The translations under genes were made by a program, and so were the position numbers. Below are positions 17,981-27,494 of a stretch of 64,000 nucleotides of DNA, piece by piece. The stretch is from assembly GCF_030546745.1 (NCBI RefSeq), contig NZ_JAUOPD010000001.1, forward strand, positions 186,001 to 250,000, given 5' to 3'. Source of the DNA: Thalassotalea sp. 1_MG-2023. GTDB taxonomy: Bacteria; Pseudomonadota; Gammaproteobacteria; Enterobacterales; Alteromonadaceae. The notes under the pieces were generated by a model, which saw nothing but the letters and a program-made list of their open reading frames with translations, was not told the DNA's origin and did not search any database. Position 1 is the first letter of the stretch. The number at the start of each line of letters is the position of its first letter.

Positions 17981-18856
17981 TTAAGCAAACGCCCTATTTT
18001 TTCCTGCATAAATACTACGGAATTCACTTGGCTTCATTGCCTTAAACTGCAAAAAACGACGGTTGAAATTGGAAATGTTGTTAAAGCCACATATATCACT
18101 AATGGTGTAAATTGGTTTTTGACTATTGATCAGTAACGAACATGCTTTACTAATGCGTAATTGGTTAACAAACTCAGTGAATGTTTGCTCTGTTCGGTGT
18201 TTAAAGAAACGGTGAAAGTGGTTCGTGCTCATATGCACTAATTCAGCAAGGTGTTCAGCTCGAATAGACTCTGTGTAGTGCTCATGAATATAGCGAATAA
18301 CTTTATCCAATTTATCGGTTGAAGGGTCAGAAGTGATATCCACACTATAGCCGCTGCTTGATAAAGGCTGTTTATCTGGATCATTCGCCATAATGTCTAA
18401 TATGTTAAGTAAGCCGATTAGTCGAGTACTGGCGTCAGCATTGTGCATAGATGAAAATATCTTAGCGGCATCAATAACGGCCTGTTTACCAAAAGTTACC
18501 CCTCTTTTTGACAGCAATAACAGCGCTTTGAGTTTTTCTAGATCAGGCATCCCAAATACCAGACCTTCTAGCCAGCTAATAGGGAGTTGCGCAACATAGA
18601 CTTGCTGTTTTTTTCCTTTCACTGCAGCAGAAGAACACCAAGTATGGGGCAAATGAGGACCTATAAATGCCATGTCGAATTCATCGTAATCATCTATGTT
18701 ATCACCTACATAGCGTTGGCCTTTGCTATTTAGTGTTAGGGCGATTTCGTATTCGGGGTGATAATGCCAATGAAAACCAATATGTTCCTGCTCGTATAAC
18801 CAATAGCGCCATGAGGAGTTTTCAGAAGGAATAATTTTTTCGAAAACAAGCTTCAT
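17981..18856 (-). CDS. AraC-family transcriptional regulator with cupin sensor
   Basis: Transcription factor of 291 residues: an N-terminal AraC cupin domain (HWHYHPEYEIALTL) and a C-terminal double helix-turn-helix (IRAEHLAELVHMSTNHFHRFFKHRT, quoted in part; then YTISDICGFNNISNFNRRF). It lies divergently from nagX across 332 nt, so it is the obvious candidate sugar-responsive regulator for the nagX-nagP-GH20-kinase set; in related marine bacteria this role is often played by a LacI-type NagR instead. Its 3' end faces the PglA-like gene with 67 nt between them. Confidence 0.88.
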   Translation of the reverse strand: MKLVFEKIIPSENSSWRYWLYEQEHIGFHWHYHPEYEIALTLNSKGQRYVGDNIDDYDEFDMAFIGPHLPHTWCSSAAVKGKKQQVYVAQLPISWLEGLVFGMPDLEKLKALLLLSKRGVTFGKQAVIDAAKIFSSMHNADASTRLIGLLNILDIMANDPDKQPLSSSGYSVDITSDPSTDKLDKVIRYIHEHYTESIRAEHLAELVHMSTNHFHRFFKHRTEQTFTEFVNQLRISKACSLLINSQKPIYTISDICGFNNISNFNRRFLQFKAMKPSEFRSIYAGKNRAFA

Positions 18857-19188
18857 TATCGTAAACCTGTTGTAAGTGATAATAGAAAAATATCATTAAG
18901 TGATAGAAAAGTATATCAATAGCGCTTTAATACCCAGCACACTAGTCTTTAACAACATTTTTATTGATCGTTTTACCTTCATACACTGAATGTATTAAAT
19001 ATCGTTAAAAAATAATTTGCTGTGAACAGGTTTTTCGGCCATTTATATTATGGTTGAAAGCATGCATGTTCAAAACGGATTTAATGGTTAACACTGGATG
19101 AGGCAAGGATTGTAAGGTGGCTTCCAGAGTATGTGTATATCTCACCTCGTAGGTCACAAGTACTTAACTGTTAAATTTGGAGAAAGTA
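18857..19188. other. Divergent intergenic region, AraC regulator / nagX
   Basis: 332 nt of AT-rich sequence between the leftward AraC-type regulator and rightward nagX. It must hold both promoters. A ribosome site (GGAGA, 19179-19183) precedes the nagX GTG. I could not pick a convincing -35/-10 pair or a clear palindromic operator, and no small ORF is supported. Confidence 0.6.
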
Positions 19189-20265
19189 GTGCAACGTTAT
19201 ATCGCTCTTGATGCCTTTCGTGGGCTCACCATTGCTTTGATGATTCTGGTGAATACACCAGGGTCTTGGTCGCATGTATATGCGCCGTTATTACATGCAA
19301 AGTGGCATGGTTTAACCCCCACTGATCTTGTCTTCCCGTTTTTTATGTTTATTGTTGGTTCAGCTATGTTTTTTGCTTTTAAAAAGCAAAATTTTCAATT
19401 AGATGCACCTCTAGCTTTTAAAGTGATAAAGCGCGGATTTTTAATTTTCTTAATTGGTTTTTTATTAAATATTTACCCATTCACTGCAGATCCAGACACA
19501 TGGCGAGTGATGGGGGTATTACAACGAATTGGTATTGCCTACATCTTTGCAGCGTTTATTGTCTTGTTGTTTAAACAGCGTGGTGTTCTTGTTACTTCTG
19601 TGGTTATTTTGATTGGGTATCATTTTTTATTGATGACGGTTGGCGAGGGTGCATATGCGTTAGAAACTAACTTGGTGCGTCAAGTTGATGTTGCTTTATT
19701 AGGGGCTAATCATATTTATGGCGGTTTTGGTGTACCGTTTGATCCTGAAGGGCTTGTTAGCACGATACCGGCTATTGTTAGTGCATTATTTGGTTTTGAG
19801 GTCACCCGTATTATCAGTCAAGTAACAGATAAGCGAGAGTCAATGATTAAACTTATCCAATTAGGGGCGATTGGCGTTCTTGCCGGTTTAGCCTTGGACT
19901 TTATTATTCCGATTAATAAAGCATTATGGACAAGTTCATATGTTATTTATACCGCAGGATATGCCTGTTTAACCTTGGCAATTTTTGTCTACCTGATTGA
20001 TATCAAAAAATTAGAAAAGCCGATGAAGCCCTTATTAGTATATGGTACGAATCCGCTGTTTATTTATGTGCTTTCATGGGTTTGGGTCGCGAGCTATGTT
20101 TTTTTCCCTGTTGGCGAGGGTAATGTTCATCACTTTATGTTTAACAGTTTATCCGCTATTTTTCCGGCAAAATTTGCCTCATTTTTATTCGCCTTTTTAC
20201 ATGTTGTATTTTTTTGGTGGTGTTCAAAATGGCTATATGAACGCAAAATTTTTATCAAAATCTAG
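19189..20265 (+). CDS. nagX: NagX-type membrane protein (heparan-alpha-glucosaminide acetyltransferase-like)
   Basis: Polytopic inner-membrane protein of the DUF1624/DUF5009-type family related to lysosomal HGSNAT and acyltransferases. It is a regular member of GlcNAc-utilisation clusters in marine gammaproteobacteria, with no firmly known reaction. Family signature at the N-terminus: ALDAFRGLTIALMILVNTPG, then PTDLVFPFFMFIVGSAM; about 10 hydrophobic helices follow. GTG 19189 is preferred since GGAGA ends about 5 nt before it; the TTG at 19177 overlaps that ribosome site. First gene of the nagX-nagP-GH20-kinase set. Confidence 0.85.
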   Translation: MQRYIALDAFRGLTIALMILVNTPGSWSHVYAPLLHAKWHGLTPTDLVFPFFMFIVGSAMFFAFKKQNFQLDAPLAFKVIKRGFLIFLIGFLLNIYPFTADPDTWRVMGVLQRIGIAYIFAAFIVLLFKQRGVLVTSVVILIGYHFLLMTVGEGAYALETNLVRQVDVALLGANHIYGGFGVPFDPEGLVSTIPAIVSALFGFEVTRIISQVTDKRESMIKLIQLGAIGVLAGLALDFIIPINKALWTSSYVIYTAGYACLTLAIFVYLIDIKKLEKPMKPLLVYGTNPLFIYVLSWVWVASYVFFPVGEGNVHHFMFNSLSAIFPAKFASFLFAFLHVVFFWWCSKWLYERKIFIKI

Positions 20266-20273
20266 AAAATATA

Positions 20274-20306
20274 GCTTTCAAGGCTATGTTAAGCCGCTTT
20301 GAAAGC
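20274..20306. repeat. Stem-loop after nagX
   Basis: GCTTTCAA (20274-20281) pairs with TTGAAAGC (20299-20306), with GGC/GCC inside. It begins 9 nt past the nagX stop. Without a U-tract it is more likely a transcript-end stabiliser or weak terminator between nagX and nagP. Confidence 0.4.
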
Positions 20307-20498
20307 CAATGTTTATAGCGTGTGAGTATTTACAGCTAAAATGTCGGTAAGCATGAAAACTTTTCTACTGGTGAACAAGTCAGTAATGCCGTAAAACTAG
20401 ATGCATAAAAGCTTAGCTGTATTCATTACGGTTTTTACATGGTTAAGGCAATCAACAGTTTACACACGGAATATTAATTACAACAAAAGGACACTTTT

Positions 20499-21767
20499 AT
20501 GAAAACAAACTACACAGGGGTAGCGTTAGTACTGATTACTTTTTTTGCTATCTCTTTTATCACAAATATTTTAGGGCCGTTATTCCCATCATTGGTTCAA
20601 GACTTTGATATTAGTCTTGCCGTGGCGGGCTTTTTACCGTTTTCTTTCTTTGCGGCTTATGGCGTTATGTCGATTCCTTCAGGCATTTTAGTGGATAAAT
20701 ACGGTGAAAAATTTGTCATGTTAGCTGCCTTTGTAATGGCGGCAACAGGGTCTTTTCTTTTTGCGTTAAACCCTAGCTTTTTCATGGCGATGGGGTCGTT
20801 ATTTTTAGTGGGTACTGGCATGGCAATGTTACAAGTTGCGATTAATCCATTGTTACGGGTATCTGGCGGCCAAGAACATTTTGCGTTTTATTCGGTGTTA
20901 GCCCAATTGCTTTTTGGTGGCGCTGCAACATTAAGCCCAATTGTGTATAGCAATGTTGTACAGTCAATGGCAACAGGTGAAACGTCTGGCATTATTGGTT
21001 TTTTCAATAGTAATGTTCCTGCGAATATGAGCTGGCTTTCAATGTATTGGATTTTTGCGGCTGTATCTGTCGCAATGCTGATCTTAATTGCGCTCATTAA
21101 ATTGCCAAAAGTTGAATTAAAAGAAGACGAAGCTGTTGGTGCGATCGGTATTTATAAGCAATTGTTGAAAAACAAATCAGTGATATTATTTTTTATCGGT
21201 ATTGCTGCATACGTAGGAACAGAGCAGGGTGTTGCTAACGCTATTTCAATTTTCTTAGAACGCTACCACGGGTTAAATCCAGTAACCGTTGGGGCAGAAA
21301 CCGTGAGTGAATTTTGGTTGATGTTGACCATTGGCTGTCTGTTAGGTTTAGTGCTTGTTAAATTATTAGATAGCCGTTTAGTCTTGAAGCTTTTTTCTGG
21401 AGGTGCAATGATAGCGCTGTCATTTGCGTTATTTGGTAGCGCAGAGGTATCAGTTATTGCCTTTCCGTTAGTGGGTTTTTTCTTATCGGTAATGTGGTCA
21501 GTGATATTCTCATTGGCGCTAAACTCAGTGGCAGAGCACCACGGATCGTTTGCGGGCATATTATGTACTGGCATTGTCGGTGGCGGCTTAGCATCACCGT
21601 TGATAGGTGTAATAGCTGATTTAACTGATGACTTACGTATTGGTATGGTCGTGGTGTATATCACCTTAGCGTATATTTTTGCTATTGGCTTTTGGGCTAA
21701 ACCTCTGGTGGTAAATAAAACCATTAAGTTGTTTAACAAGCCAACTGCTGATTCAACGGCTACGTAA
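20499..21767 (+). CDS. nagP: NagP-type MFS N-acetylglucosamine transporter (FucP/GluP family)
   Basis: Twelve-helix major facilitator of the glucose/galactose/fucose-H+ symporter family, predicted to import free GlcNAc across the inner membrane. The N-terminal half shows FFAISFITNILGPLFPSL and FFAAYGVMSIPSGILVDKYGEK, the A-motif-like loop of this family. Placement between nagX and a GH20 gene with a ROK kinase downstream supports GlcNAc as substrate rather than fucose. AAAAGGA lies 7-8 nt before the ATG. The 233-nt gap after nagX could contain its own promoter. Confidence 0.85.
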   Translation: MKTNYTGVALVLITFFAISFITNILGPLFPSLVQDFDISLAVAGFLPFSFFAAYGVMSIPSGILVDKYGEKFVMLAAFVMAATGSFLFALNPSFFMAMGSLFLVGTGMAMLQVAINPLLRVSGGQEHFAFYSVLAQLLFGGAATLSPIVYSNVVQSMATGETSGIIGFFNSNVPANMSWLSMYWIFAAVSVAMLILIALIKLPKVELKEDEAVGAIGIYKQLLKNKSVILFFIGIAAYVGTEQGVANAISIFLERYHGLNPVTVGAETVSEFWLMLTIGCLLGLVLVKLLDSRLVLKLFSGGAMIALSFALFGSAEVSVIAFPLVGFFLSVMWSVIFSLALNSVAEHHGSFAGILCTGIVGGGLASPLIGVIADLTDDLRIGMVVVYITLAYIFAIGFWAKPLVVNKTIKLFNKPTADSTAT

Positions 21768-21841
21768 TATGAATAAGTAAAAAGAGAAGTTTTTTAAATG
21801 GCTGCTCATGTTGGGCAGCTAAACAATAAGGTAATCTAAAC

Positions 21842-24502
21842 ATGAAATTATCACGAGTATTCCTGGCATGCAGTGCAATGGCACTTAGTATTGCTGGGTG
21901 TAGCCAGGAAAAAAACGTCAATTCAGCCGAGGGCTTGGTATCACCAACACTGACAAGCATAGATCAAGCGTCGTTAGATACGCTAGCCACTACGCTTGAT
22001 GTAAAATATCAAGTATTAAGTAACATCGAGACTGACTGCCCTGATCGTGATGGTAAAGAAATCAAGCATTGTTTCAGCGCCCATATTAAGTTTACTTCAC
22101 CAGAAGATATAGCGGTGAAGGATTGGCATATTTATTATTCACAGGTTTATCCAATTTATGCCGGAAAATCAGATACGCTAGACATAGAATTTTATAACGG
22201 TGATATACATCAAATTTCACCAACAGAGAAGTTTTCTGGTTTTAAAGCGGGCGAAACACAATCTATTCAAGTGTATATGGCAGCAACTGCGGTTACACAT
22301 TCGCAATTAATGCCAAATTATTGGATCGCGGGGAATAGTTTAACTCCCGCCGTCATTGATAGTACAAGAACTACAATTAACCCAGAAACAAAGTTAGAAC
22401 TTACCCCTTGGATCGAACCTTACACGGATATTCCGAAACAAATTAAATCAACGCCTGAAGACATTAACCAATATGCCAATGCTGAATGGTTATATGAGCA
22501 CAATGCTGATATTGAGGTAGATGATAGCCAGTTGGCGACTACTGTTATCCCTACACCTCGTGAACTGACAGTAACTGATGCTGATAAACAGCTTGATGTC
22601 TCACAAGGTTTAAAAGTGAGCTACCTTGGTTTAGAGGCTTCAGATGTCAGCGCGGCATTCGAGCGATTAGCTAAACTAGGTGTTGAGCAATCAGAAAATG
22701 GCACTGCGGTTAATATCAAAATTGACAAGGCGTTACACACCGCTGAAAGCTATGAATTAACAACTTCAGATGAAGGTATTAACGTTGCCGCCGCTGATTT
22801 AGCAGGGGCATTTTATGGAGTACAAACGCTCGCAAGCTTAGTGGATGTTGATACACTTGCTTTACCTTATGTCACAATAAACGATGCGCCTAAATATGCA
22901 TATCGTGGTCAGCATATGGATGTAGCACGTAACTTTCATGATAAAGCGATGATCTTTCGTTTAATTGAACAAATGGGCGCATATAAATTAAATAAATTGC
23001 ACATGCATTTAGCCGAAGATGAAGGCTGGCGTATTGAGTTACCCAGCTTTCCTGAACTGACAGAAATAGGAGCTAAGCGTTGTTTAGACTTGTCTGACAA
23101 ACACTGTATGCAACCGCAATTAGGTGGTGGTGATGCTAGCGAACGTGATGGTTATTACAGTGTACAAGATTACCTTGAAATTCTTAACTACGCGAGTCGT
23201 CACCATGTACAAGTGATCCCCTCGTTAGACATGCCGGGACACTCTAGAGTTGCAGTGAAAGCGATGGAATCAAGATATCATCGCTTTATGGCAGAAGAAA
23301 ACGAAGTTGAAGCGACAAAATATTTATTGTCAGATTTTGAAGATAAAACAGAATACCGCTCTATTCAAAACTATAACGATAATACCATTAACGTTTGTTT
23401 AGAATCGTCATATGCGTTTGTTGATCAAGTTTTAGAAGACTTAATAGCACTTCATAAACAAGCAAAACACCCACTAAATATGTATCACATCGGTGCTGAT
23501 GAAACGGCAGGTGCCTGGATTGAATCACCAGCATGTAAGGCATTAGTCGCTGATACAAGTAATGATGTCTCTGATATTAAACATTTAGGCGCGCATTTTA
23601 TAGAACGTGTTTCTAACATGATTGTCAGTAAAGGTATTTCTGTTGGTGGTTGGAGTGATGGTTTAGGCGAAACTCACGCTGAAAACATGCCAAAAGATGT
23701 TTATTCGTATATTTGGGGCTCTTTACCCGGTGGCGCACATAAAATGGTCAGTGAACAAGCGCACCGCGGTTGGAACGTTGTGTTATCAGTACCTGATGTT
23801 TTCTACTTTGACTTCCCATATGAAGTAGATCCTAAAGAACGTGGCTATAATTGGGCTTCACGCCGTATAGATAGCCGTAACGTATTTAATTTTATTCCTG
23901 ATAATTTACCTATTAATGCAGAGTTTCGTTTAACAACGCTAGGTAAACCGTTTGAAATTGATGACACAATACAAAAAGATGAAGCGGGTAAAGTGGTTCA
24001 TCAACCACTACCACAAGGCTTTACCGTTGCGGGTGTTCAGGGGCAAATATGGAGTGAAACGATTCGCAGTGAAGAGCAAGCCGAATATATGCTTTATCCG
24101 CGTTTATTGTCGTTAGCAGAGCGCGCATGGCATGAAGCTGACTGGTCAGTATCGTATAACTATAACGGTGCTAAATACAATCAAGATACCGGTGTGCTTA
24201 CTGATGAATTAAAAGCACAGCGTAACAAAAAGTGGCAAACGTTTGGTAATGCTATTGCGCAGAAAGAACTTATTAAACTTGATAAGCTAGGTGTGTTTTA
24301 CCGCGTGCCAACCGTTGGCGCAAAAGTAATTGATGGCCAATTACATATCAATAGTTCATTGCCGGGGCTACCACTTGAGTACCGCGTAAAGGGCGGCGAA
24401 TGGCAGGCTTACACAGCACCTGTAGCTGTTTCTGGTAAAGTTGACGTTCGAGCAAGAAATGCTGCTGGTGACCGTGCTGGTAGAAGTTTTAGCGTTCAGT
24501 AA
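21842..24502 (+). CDS. GH20 beta-N-acetylhexosaminidase (chitobiase), lipoprotein
   Basis: Releases GlcNAc from the non-reducing end of chitooligosaccharides. The N-terminus is a lipoprotein signal (LSIAGC lipobox, Cys20), so it is anchored to a membrane facing the periplasm or outside. The order of domains is a carbohydrate-binding CHB_HEX domain (about 45-190), a GH20b domain (about 240-340), the catalytic TIM barrel with YRGQHMDVARNFH and the Asp553-Glu554 pair in HIGADETAGAW, then a C-terminal Ig-like CHB_HEX_C domain (about 810-886). At 886 residues it matches Vibrio/Serratia chitobiase architecture. Downstream of nagP by 74 nt. Confidence 0.93.
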   Translation: MKLSRVFLACSAMALSIAGCSQEKNVNSAEGLVSPTLTSIDQASLDTLATTLDVKYQVLSNIETDCPDRDGKEIKHCFSAHIKFTSPEDIAVKDWHIYYSQVYPIYAGKSDTLDIEFYNGDIHQISPTEKFSGFKAGETQSIQVYMAATAVTHSQLMPNYWIAGNSLTPAVIDSTRTTINPETKLELTPWIEPYTDIPKQIKSTPEDINQYANAEWLYEHNADIEVDDSQLATTVIPTPRELTVTDADKQLDVSQGLKVSYLGLEASDVSAAFERLAKLGVEQSENGTAVNIKIDKALHTAESYELTTSDEGINVAAADLAGAFYGVQTLASLVDVDTLALPYVTINDAPKYAYRGQHMDVARNFHDKAMIFRLIEQMGAYKLNKLHMHLAEDEGWRIELPSFPELTEIGAKRCLDLSDKHCMQPQLGGGDASERDGYYSVQDYLEILNYASRHHVQVIPSLDMPGHSRVAVKAMESRYHRFMAEENEVEATKYLLSDFEDKTEYRSIQNYNDNTINVCLESSYAFVDQVLEDLIALHKQAKHPLNMYHIGADETAGAWIESPACKALVADTSNDVSDIKHLGAHFIERVSNMIVSKGISVGGWSDGLGETHAENMPKDVYSYIWGSLPGGAHKMVSEQAHRGWNVVLSVPDVFYFDFPYEVDPKERGYNWASRRIDSRNVFNFIPDNLPINAEFRLTTLGKPFEIDDTIQKDEAGKVVHQPLPQGFTVAGVQGQIWSETIRSEEQAEYMLYPRLLSLAERAWHEADWSVSYNYNGAKYNQDTGVLTDELKAQRNKKWQTFGNAIAQKELIKLDKLGVFYRVPTVGAKVIDGQLHINSSLPGLPLEYRVKGGEWQAYTAPVAVSGKVDVRARNAAGDRAGRSFSVQ

Positions 24503-24518
24503 ATATTAACAAGTCACT

Positions 24519-24544
24519 TGCCGAGCGACTGCGAGCGCTCGGCA
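24519..24544 (+). terminator. GC-rich hairpin between chitobiase and kinase genes
   Basis: TGCCGAGCG (24519-24527) pairs perfectly with CGCTCGGCA (24536-24544) around an 8-nt loop, followed by TCTTTC. It starts 17 nt after the chitobiase stop and ends 27 nt before the kinase ATG. The weak U-tract suggests partial termination or an intercistronic stability element rather than a full stop. Confidence 0.55.
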
Positions 24545-24571
24545 TCTTTCCATCTGTATATAGGTTTTTCA

Positions 24572-25423
24572 ATGCATCCCACCTCACTTGTTACTTTAGA
24601 TATCGGTGGTACTAAAGTAAATTTTGGTCGATTTCGCAATGGTATTATTGAGCATAATCAAGAAGTGCCTTTTTGTGCGCATGGTAGTTCAGCACAGATA
24701 CGTCAGTTTTTAATTGATGGCATTGCTGCAATGATCGCAACAGATACGACTGCTATCTGTATCGGTGTACCGTGTATTGTTGATGTTGAGCATGGCATCG
24801 TTTTCGATGCGGTTAACATTCCTGCATGGCAAAAGTATCCGCTAAAAGATGAGTTGAGTGAACATTTCGATTTACCCGTATACATTAATAATGATGTAAA
24901 TTGTTTTGTTGCAGGAGAAGCAAATTTTGGTGATGTTGCCCGTTTTGAGAAAAATGTTGTTGGAATTTGTTTAGGTACTGGTTTTGGTACAGGGTTTTAT
25001 TTAAACGATCAATTGTATGCTGGCCATAACTGTTGCGCGGGTGAGCTCGGCGGCATTCCGTATTTAAATGGCACACTTGATGATTATTGTTCAGGTTCTT
25101 TTTTTACAAAAATGCATCATGTTAATGGTGCCGAATTGGCAGAAAGAGCACGCGCGGGTGATGTTGCAGCACAAGCTATTTTCCATGAATTTGCTCAGCA
25201 TTTAGCAAAAGGCATCAGCTACTTAATGTTTACGGTTGACCCAAAAGTGATTGTTGTTGGTGGTTCTGTCGCCAAATCGTTTGATTTGTATATTGATTCG
25301 CTTTGGCAGTCATTAGATAGTTTTCCTTATAAAAAAGTACGAACTAACTTAAACATCGTAAAAAGTGAACTTAAAAATGCCGCATTACTTGGCGCTGCAG
25401 CGCTATATATAGGCAGTTGTTAA
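24572..25423 (+). CDS. ROK-family N-acetylglucosamine kinase-like protein
   Basis: Cytoplasmic sugar kinase expected to phosphorylate imported GlcNAc to GlcNAc-6-phosphate. It has the ATP-binding LVTLDIGGTKVNFGRF, the catalytic Asp in YINNDVNCF, ICLGTGFGTGFYLN, and GELGGI. The zinc motif CxCGxxGC usual in bacterial ROK kinases is absent; the region reads LDDYCSGSFF. ATG 24572 is chosen as it starts directly before the conserved ATP-binding strand. A longer frame from TTG 24518 would put the intergenic hairpin in the coding region. The 3' end overlaps the convergent STAS gene by 21 nt. Confidence 0.8.
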   Translation: MHPTSLVTLDIGGTKVNFGRFRNGIIEHNQEVPFCAHGSSAQIRQFLIDGIAAMIATDTTAICIGVPCIVDVEHGIVFDAVNIPAWQKYPLKDELSEHFDLPVYINNDVNCFVAGEANFGDVARFEKNVVGICLGTGFGTGFYLNDQLYAGHNCCAGELGGIPYLNGTLDDYCSGSFFTKMHHVNGAELAERARAGDVAAQAIFHEFAQHLAKGISYLMFTVDPKVIVVGGSVAKSFDLYIDSLWQSLDSFPYKKVRTNLNIVKSELKNAALLGAAALYIGSC

Positions 25424-25753
25424 TGCAGGGTCTACCCGACTAGGCATCATATTTTCAATGGATGGTAATAAACCAATCATCGTTAACATGTCAGCTGTAT
25501 TACCGCGTGTTGCGTTAAAAATACGTAATATTATTTGATTTTTACGACAGAAGTTTTTCAAGATCAACAACATGCCTAAACCAGCTGAATCGATATAAAG
25601 TGTGTTTTTAAAATCAATATCGATGTGAGTAGTCTGTTGGCGACATAATCTTTTCAGCGCGCAAACAGTTTGATGGTGAGCGTAGGTAAAGGTTTTATTT
25701 ACTTCTAATAAAACAATGAAGTTTTGGTAACTAACTTTGGGTGCTGCGTTCAT
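25403..25753 (-). CDS. Small STAS-domain protein (anti-sigma factor antagonist-like)
   Basis: A 116-residue single-domain STAS protein. The conserved phosphorylation loop reads LYIDSAGLGMLLILK, with Ser as in SpoIIAA/RsbV-type antagonists, so it may be a partner of a serine kinase/phosphatase switch. No kinase or PP2C phosphatase is in the window. The C-terminus overlaps the convergent kinase gene by 21 nt. Alone on its strand, with its promoter in the 226-nt region shared with the tryptophan operon. Confidence 0.75.
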   Translation of the reverse strand: MNAAPKVSYQNFIVLLEVNKTFTYAHHQTVCALKRLCRQQTTHIDIDFKNTLYIDSAGLGMLLILKNFCRKNQIILRIFNATRGNTADMLTMIGLLPSIENMMPSRVDPALTTAYI

Positions 25754-25936
25754 TAAAAAACCTTGTAACGAACGTCCGTGTTGACAGTGAATGACCTAGA
25801 AAAACGAGACAGAATTATACGTATAAACTCATCCGACCACAAATATTTCTCATCCATATAAAGTAAGTATTCAGCAAATTTTTTTGAAAATTTATTGACG
25901 TTTAACCAAGGTTTTACTCTTTTTATATCAATAAAA

Positions 25937-25979
25937 TTTATCTTTTAGCTAAAAATAACTAAATATATTTATCTTTTAG
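25937..25979. promoter_or_regulatory. Direct repeats and palindrome before the tryptophan operon
   Basis: TTTATCTTTTAG occurs at 25937-25948 and again at 25968-25979, 31 bp apart, about three helical turns. The first copy overlaps the perfect palindrome TTTTAGCTAAAA (25943-25954). The second abuts the first possible start codon of the operon. This looks like a paired regulator-binding site for the kynurenine operon. The regulator is not known; the LysR gene at 33117 is one candidate. Confidence 0.5.
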
Positions 25980-27494
25980 TTGGCGATACAGTCAGTTGAT
26001 GACGCACGCGACAATCTGATGAATATGCTAAATGCACTACATTGCTATATTGATGGGAAGTTTCAACCAAGTGAATCTTACTTTGATAATATTAGTCCGA
26101 TAAACGGTGAAAAAATTGCGGATATTGCTGAGGCAAGTCCTCAGCAAATTGATTCCGCTGTTCATGCTGCAAAACAGGCGCTTAAAGGCGACTGGGGGCA
26201 AATGAGTGTTCAGCAGCGAAGCTTGTTACTACACAAAGTCGCTGATCGTATTGAAGCAAGGTTATCTGAATTTATCGACGCTGAAATTGCCGACACAGGT
26301 AAATCTTTGCATCAAGTTGAAACCATCGATATTCCCCGTGCTGCGGCAAACTTTCGCACTTTCGCAGATTTGGCAAAATTTCATACCGGGGAAACCTTTG
26401 TCACTGATACGCTTAGTGGTGAACAAGCGCTTAATTATTCAATTAATAAACCACTAGGCGTCGTTGCGATTATTTCACCTTGGAATCTACCTTTACTGTT
26501 GGCAACCTGGAAAATAGCGCCAGCATTAGCGTGTGGTAACTGCGTGATTTTAAAGCCTTCCGAAGAAACATCATCGACAGCCTTTTTATTAGCCCAAGTT
26601 ATGGATGAAGTAGGTATTCCTAATGGAGTGTTCAATCTGATTCTAGGGCGCGGTAACAAAGTTGGTGACCTACTTACCGAGCACAGTAAAGTAGACGCGA
26701 TCACATTTACGGGGTCGTCCTCTACAGGGCAACATATCATGAAAAAGGTAGCCTCAGGAGTTAAACCGATTTCCTTTGAGCTTGGGGGTAAAAATGCTGC
26801 TATCGTTTTTCAAGATGCAGATATTGATAAAGCCGTTGCCGGCGTAGCTCGCTCTTCTTTTACTAATTGTGGTCAGGTATGCCTATGTACTGAGCGCGTC
26901 TATGTACACCGTGAAATATATCAAGATTTTGTCGAGCGCTTAGTAAAAGCAGCCAAAGCAATAAAAATAGGTTATCCGAAAGAGCCAAAGGTGCTTATCG
27001 GGCCATTAATTTCAAAACAACATCAACAAAAAGTATTGTCCTACTACCAACAAGCAAAAAAATCAGGGGCAAAGGTTCTTACCGGGGGAGGTGTGCCTAA
27101 CTTTGGTGATGAACGTGATAATGGTTGTTTCATTGAGCCAACTATTATCACGGGGTTGTCGGATCAGGATCCGATCAATCAAGAGGAAATTTTTGGCCCG
27201 ATATGTCACGTTGCAATGTTTGATAGTGAACAAGAGGTAATAAGTCGAGCCAATAACACAATTTATGGTCTTGCCGCTGCTATTTGGACTGAAAACTTAT
27301 CAAGAGCGCATCGAGTAGCTCCGAAAATGGATGTTGGTCTTGTGTGGGTCAACACTTGGTTTTTACGTGATCTTCGCACACCTTTTGGTGGCGTTAAATT
27401 ATCTGGCATCGGTCGAGAAGGGGGCGCGCATTCTATGGCATTTTATAGCGAAGCTACCAATATTTGTATCAACATTGATAAGAGCGAAAAATGA
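25980..27494 (+). CDS. amnC: 2-aminomuconic 6-semialdehyde dehydrogenase
   Basis: NAD-dependent aldehyde dehydrogenase that would oxidise 2-aminomuconate semialdehyde to 2-aminomuconate in tryptophan breakdown. It has full ALDH motifs: [19 protein letters not shown], the catalytic Glu in FELGGKN, and the catalytic Cys in [10 protein letters not shown]. General hydroxymuconic/aminomuconic semialdehyde dehydrogenase identity comes from the operon partners. Neither possible start has a good ribosome site: TTG 25980, used here, or ATG 26019, which would leave the upstream direct repeats fully non-coding. It overlaps the deaminase gene by 4 nt (ATGA). Confidence 0.87.
   Translation: MAIQSVDDARDNLMNMLNALHCYIDGKFQPSESYFDNISPINGEKIADIAEASPQQIDSAVHAAKQALKGDWGQMSVQQRSLLLHKVADRIEARLSEFIDAEIADTGKSLHQVETIDIPRAAANFRTFADLAKFHTGETFVTDTLSGEQALNYSINKPLGVVAIISPWNLPLLLATWKIAPALACGNCVILKPSEETSSTAFLLAQVMDEVGIPNGVFNLILGRGNKVGDLLTEHSKVDAITFTGSSSTGQHIMKKVASGVKPISFELGGKNAAIVFQDADIDKAVAGVARSSFTNCGQVCLCTERVYVHREIYQDFVERLVKAAKAIKIGYPKEPKVLIGPLISKQHQQKVLSYYQQAKKSGAKVLTGGGVPNFGDERDNGCFIEPTIITGLSDQDPINQEEIFGPICHVAMFDSEQEVISRANNTIYGLAAAIWTENLSRAHRVAPKMDVGLVWVNTWFLRDLRTPFGGVKLSGIGREGGAHSMAFYSEATNICINIDKSEK

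Noticed and set aside
17936-18136. Plus-strand 66-codon frame after the PglA-like gene
   Set aside because: Mostly antisense to the AraC regulator's HTH-coding end; no recognisable protein features.
21263-21739. Minus-strand 158-codon frame inside nagP
   Set aside because: Complete overlap with a well-supported transporter gene; Pro/Asn-rich shadow translation without domain signals.
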